A stretch of DNA of 51,251 bases from Anaerolineales bacterium UBA2395. GTDB lineage: Bacteria; Chloroflexota; Anaerolineae; Anaerolineales; Villigracilaceae. Position 1 is the stretch's first letter. Each line of letters begins with the position of its first letter. The position numbers were made by a program, and so were the translations under genes. The stretch lies in assembly GCA_002343775.1 (NCBI GenBank), contig DDSH01000002.1, positions 456 through 51,706 on the forward strand. The letters run 5' to 3'. This document shows, piece after piece, positions 50,653 through 51,251 of this stretch. The notes below the pieces were generated by a model. That model saw only the letters and a list, made by a program, of their open reading frames with translations, was not told the origin of the DNA and ran no database searches.

Positions 50653-51081
50653 TTAATCGACATCATTGAGTAACCAATTATATAAAGTATTCTTTGCGGT
50701 GTCAGTTAAAGGCGAACTCCGCCTAGTTACATTATCAACCTGCACAATAACTGTTTCTGCATTAGCTACACACTTGTTTTCTTGAAATAGCCTTTGAAAT
50801 ATAGTCATGGAACTATTTCCGATTTTCAAAACTCCCGTCCCTATATTTACTTCGCCTGGCCACGTAATCTCGTTTAAGAATTCTAGCTTGAGTGATGCAA
50901 TAACAAAACTCGAACTATCAACAAGAATAGGATAGCGAGTGTTATATAGGACTTCAACTCTTCCCGTTTCCAAGAACGATGAAAAATTCGCGTTGTTTAC
51001 ATGCCCTTGACGGTCTGTATCAGCGTAACGAATTTTATCGAAGGTTATTAATGGAAAATCTTCTAAATTTAGTTCTTTCAT
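50653..51081 (-). CDS. Hot-dog fold acyl-CoA thioesterase (YbgC/FcbC-like)
   Basis: A 142-residue hot-dog protein. The signature YADTDRQGHVNNANFSSFLETGRVEVL contains the catalytic Asp and the HVNN helix of the 4-hydroxybenzoyl-CoA-thioesterase/YbgC group. SFVIASLKLEFLNEI and a final beta strand complete the fold. It should hydrolyse an acyl-CoA; the acyl group is unknown. Base composition is clearly more AT-rich than in neighbouring genes, suggesting transfer. It is bracketed by two related palindromic repeats. Confidence 0.88.
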   Translation of the reverse strand: MKELNLEDFPLITFDKIRYADTDRQGHVNNANFSSFLETGRVEVLYNTRYPILVDSSSFVIASLKLEFLNEITWPGEVNIGTGVLKIGNSSMTIFQRLFQENKCVANAETVIVQVDNVTRRSSPLTDTAKNTLYNWLLNDVD

Positions 51082-51164
51082 TGACCGCTACCGCCTTAAT
51101 GTTTTATTCTTGTTGATTGATTGAAAAGATCGATCAAATATGAGTGCTCAAAATTTTTCCAGAA

Positions 51165-51251
51165 CCTAACGGCTTGCGCCACCGTGCCCGTTAGGGGATA
51201 CACCACTTCGTGGCGCAAGCCTGCGCTGGGGCGGGGACGGCGAAGCCGTCC
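51165..51251 (-). repeat. attC-like palindromic repeat, copy 2 (runs to the window edge)
   Basis: Perfect 12-bp arms GGCTTGCGCCAC (51171-51182) and GTGGCGCAAGCC (51210-51221). On the minus strand the second arm is followed by GTTAGGT, which fits the integron R' core GTTRRRY. An additional 8-bp pair CCTAACGG/CCGTTAGG lies within. After CTGCGCTGG comes a GAA-loop hairpin GGACGGC-GAA-GCCGTCC (51235-51251). The expected R'' box is not clean, so attC identity is uncertain. The 83 nt before it (51082-51164) show no gene. Confidence 0.55.

Noticed and set aside
1..51251. CRISPR array, rRNA operon, transposase or prophage genes
   Set aside because: No regularly spaced direct repeats, no rRNA sequence and no transposase, integrase or phage structural motifs were seen.

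Overview
The window looks like chromosome from an anaerobic or facultatively anaerobic bacterium, most likely Chloroflexota class Anaerolineae. This is inferred from gene content and style: two tungsten-type aldehyde:ferredoxin oxidoreductases, a ferredoxin-linked 2-oxoacid oxidoreductase, Thr/Pro-rich linkers after lipoprotein signals, and a BcsB-like protein in a Wzx/Wzy-type locus. No rRNA or other phylogenetic marker is present, so the assignment is tentative. GC content is moderate. Coding density is high, and most transcription units are closed by visible intrinsic terminators.

Layout. (1) 1-9.7 kb, + strand: a saccharopine-dehydrogenase-like protein, a sodium:solute symporter, two aldehyde:ferredoxin oxidoreductases and, between them, two class-III aminotransferases. 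Terminators or a palindromic repeat separate them. Together they could turn amino compounds into aldehydes and then acids, with reduced ferredoxin as the gain. (2) 9.7-14.5 kb: a PadR regulator with a CPBP membrane protease, tRNA-Thr(CGT), an MshA/sucrose-phosphate-synthase-like glycosyltransferase, an NYN-LOTUS protein and a lipoprotein. (3) 14.7-32.9 kb: a large exopolysaccharide locus made of two converging operons. The + operon encodes a four-TM protein with a degenerate GGDEF domain, an initiating phosphoglycosyl transferase, four GT4 glycosyltransferases, a Wzz-type protein fused to another degenerate GGDEF domain, an O-antigen polymerase/ligase, a Wzx flippase, an APH-fold kinase and a BcsB-like protein. 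The - operon encodes a BcsA/PgaC-like GT2, a GINT1-like beta-propeller, a CelD/BcsL-type acyltransferase and a GHL15-like lipoprotein. Both degenerate GGDEF domains keep the c-di-GMP-binding I-site (RxxD exactly five residues before the former GGDEF), which suggests a polysaccharide machine gated by c-di-GMP.

(4) 33-34 kb: a broken rhodanese gene lies between a working tRNA-Arg(TCG) and what looks like a decayed copy of that tRNA with its promoter. (5) 34.2-37.4 kb: MoxR ATPase, DUF58 protein and an MBL-fold hydrolase. (6) 37.5-43.8 kb: ornithine carbamoyltransferase, ornithine aminotransferase, alanine dehydrogenase, a 4-hydroxybutyrate/acetyl-CoA transferase and pyruvate kinase, a set suited to amino-acid fermentation. 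(7) 43.9-46.1 kb, - strand: DMT transporter, SpoU-type rRNA methyltransferase and the ribosome-rescue hydrolase ArfB. (8) 46.1-49.9 kb, - strand: a GntR/FCD regulator followed by the alpha and beta subunits of a 2-oxoacid:ferredoxin oxidoreductase. Its promoter carries a perfect palindromic operator, and the alpha subunit has an unusual histone-H1-like Lys/Ala tail. (9) 50-51.25 kb: a DUF1905/YdeI protein and an AT-rich hot-dog thioesterase. Two related palindromic repeats resembling integron attC sites lie here, so the edge may be the end of a gene-cassette array.
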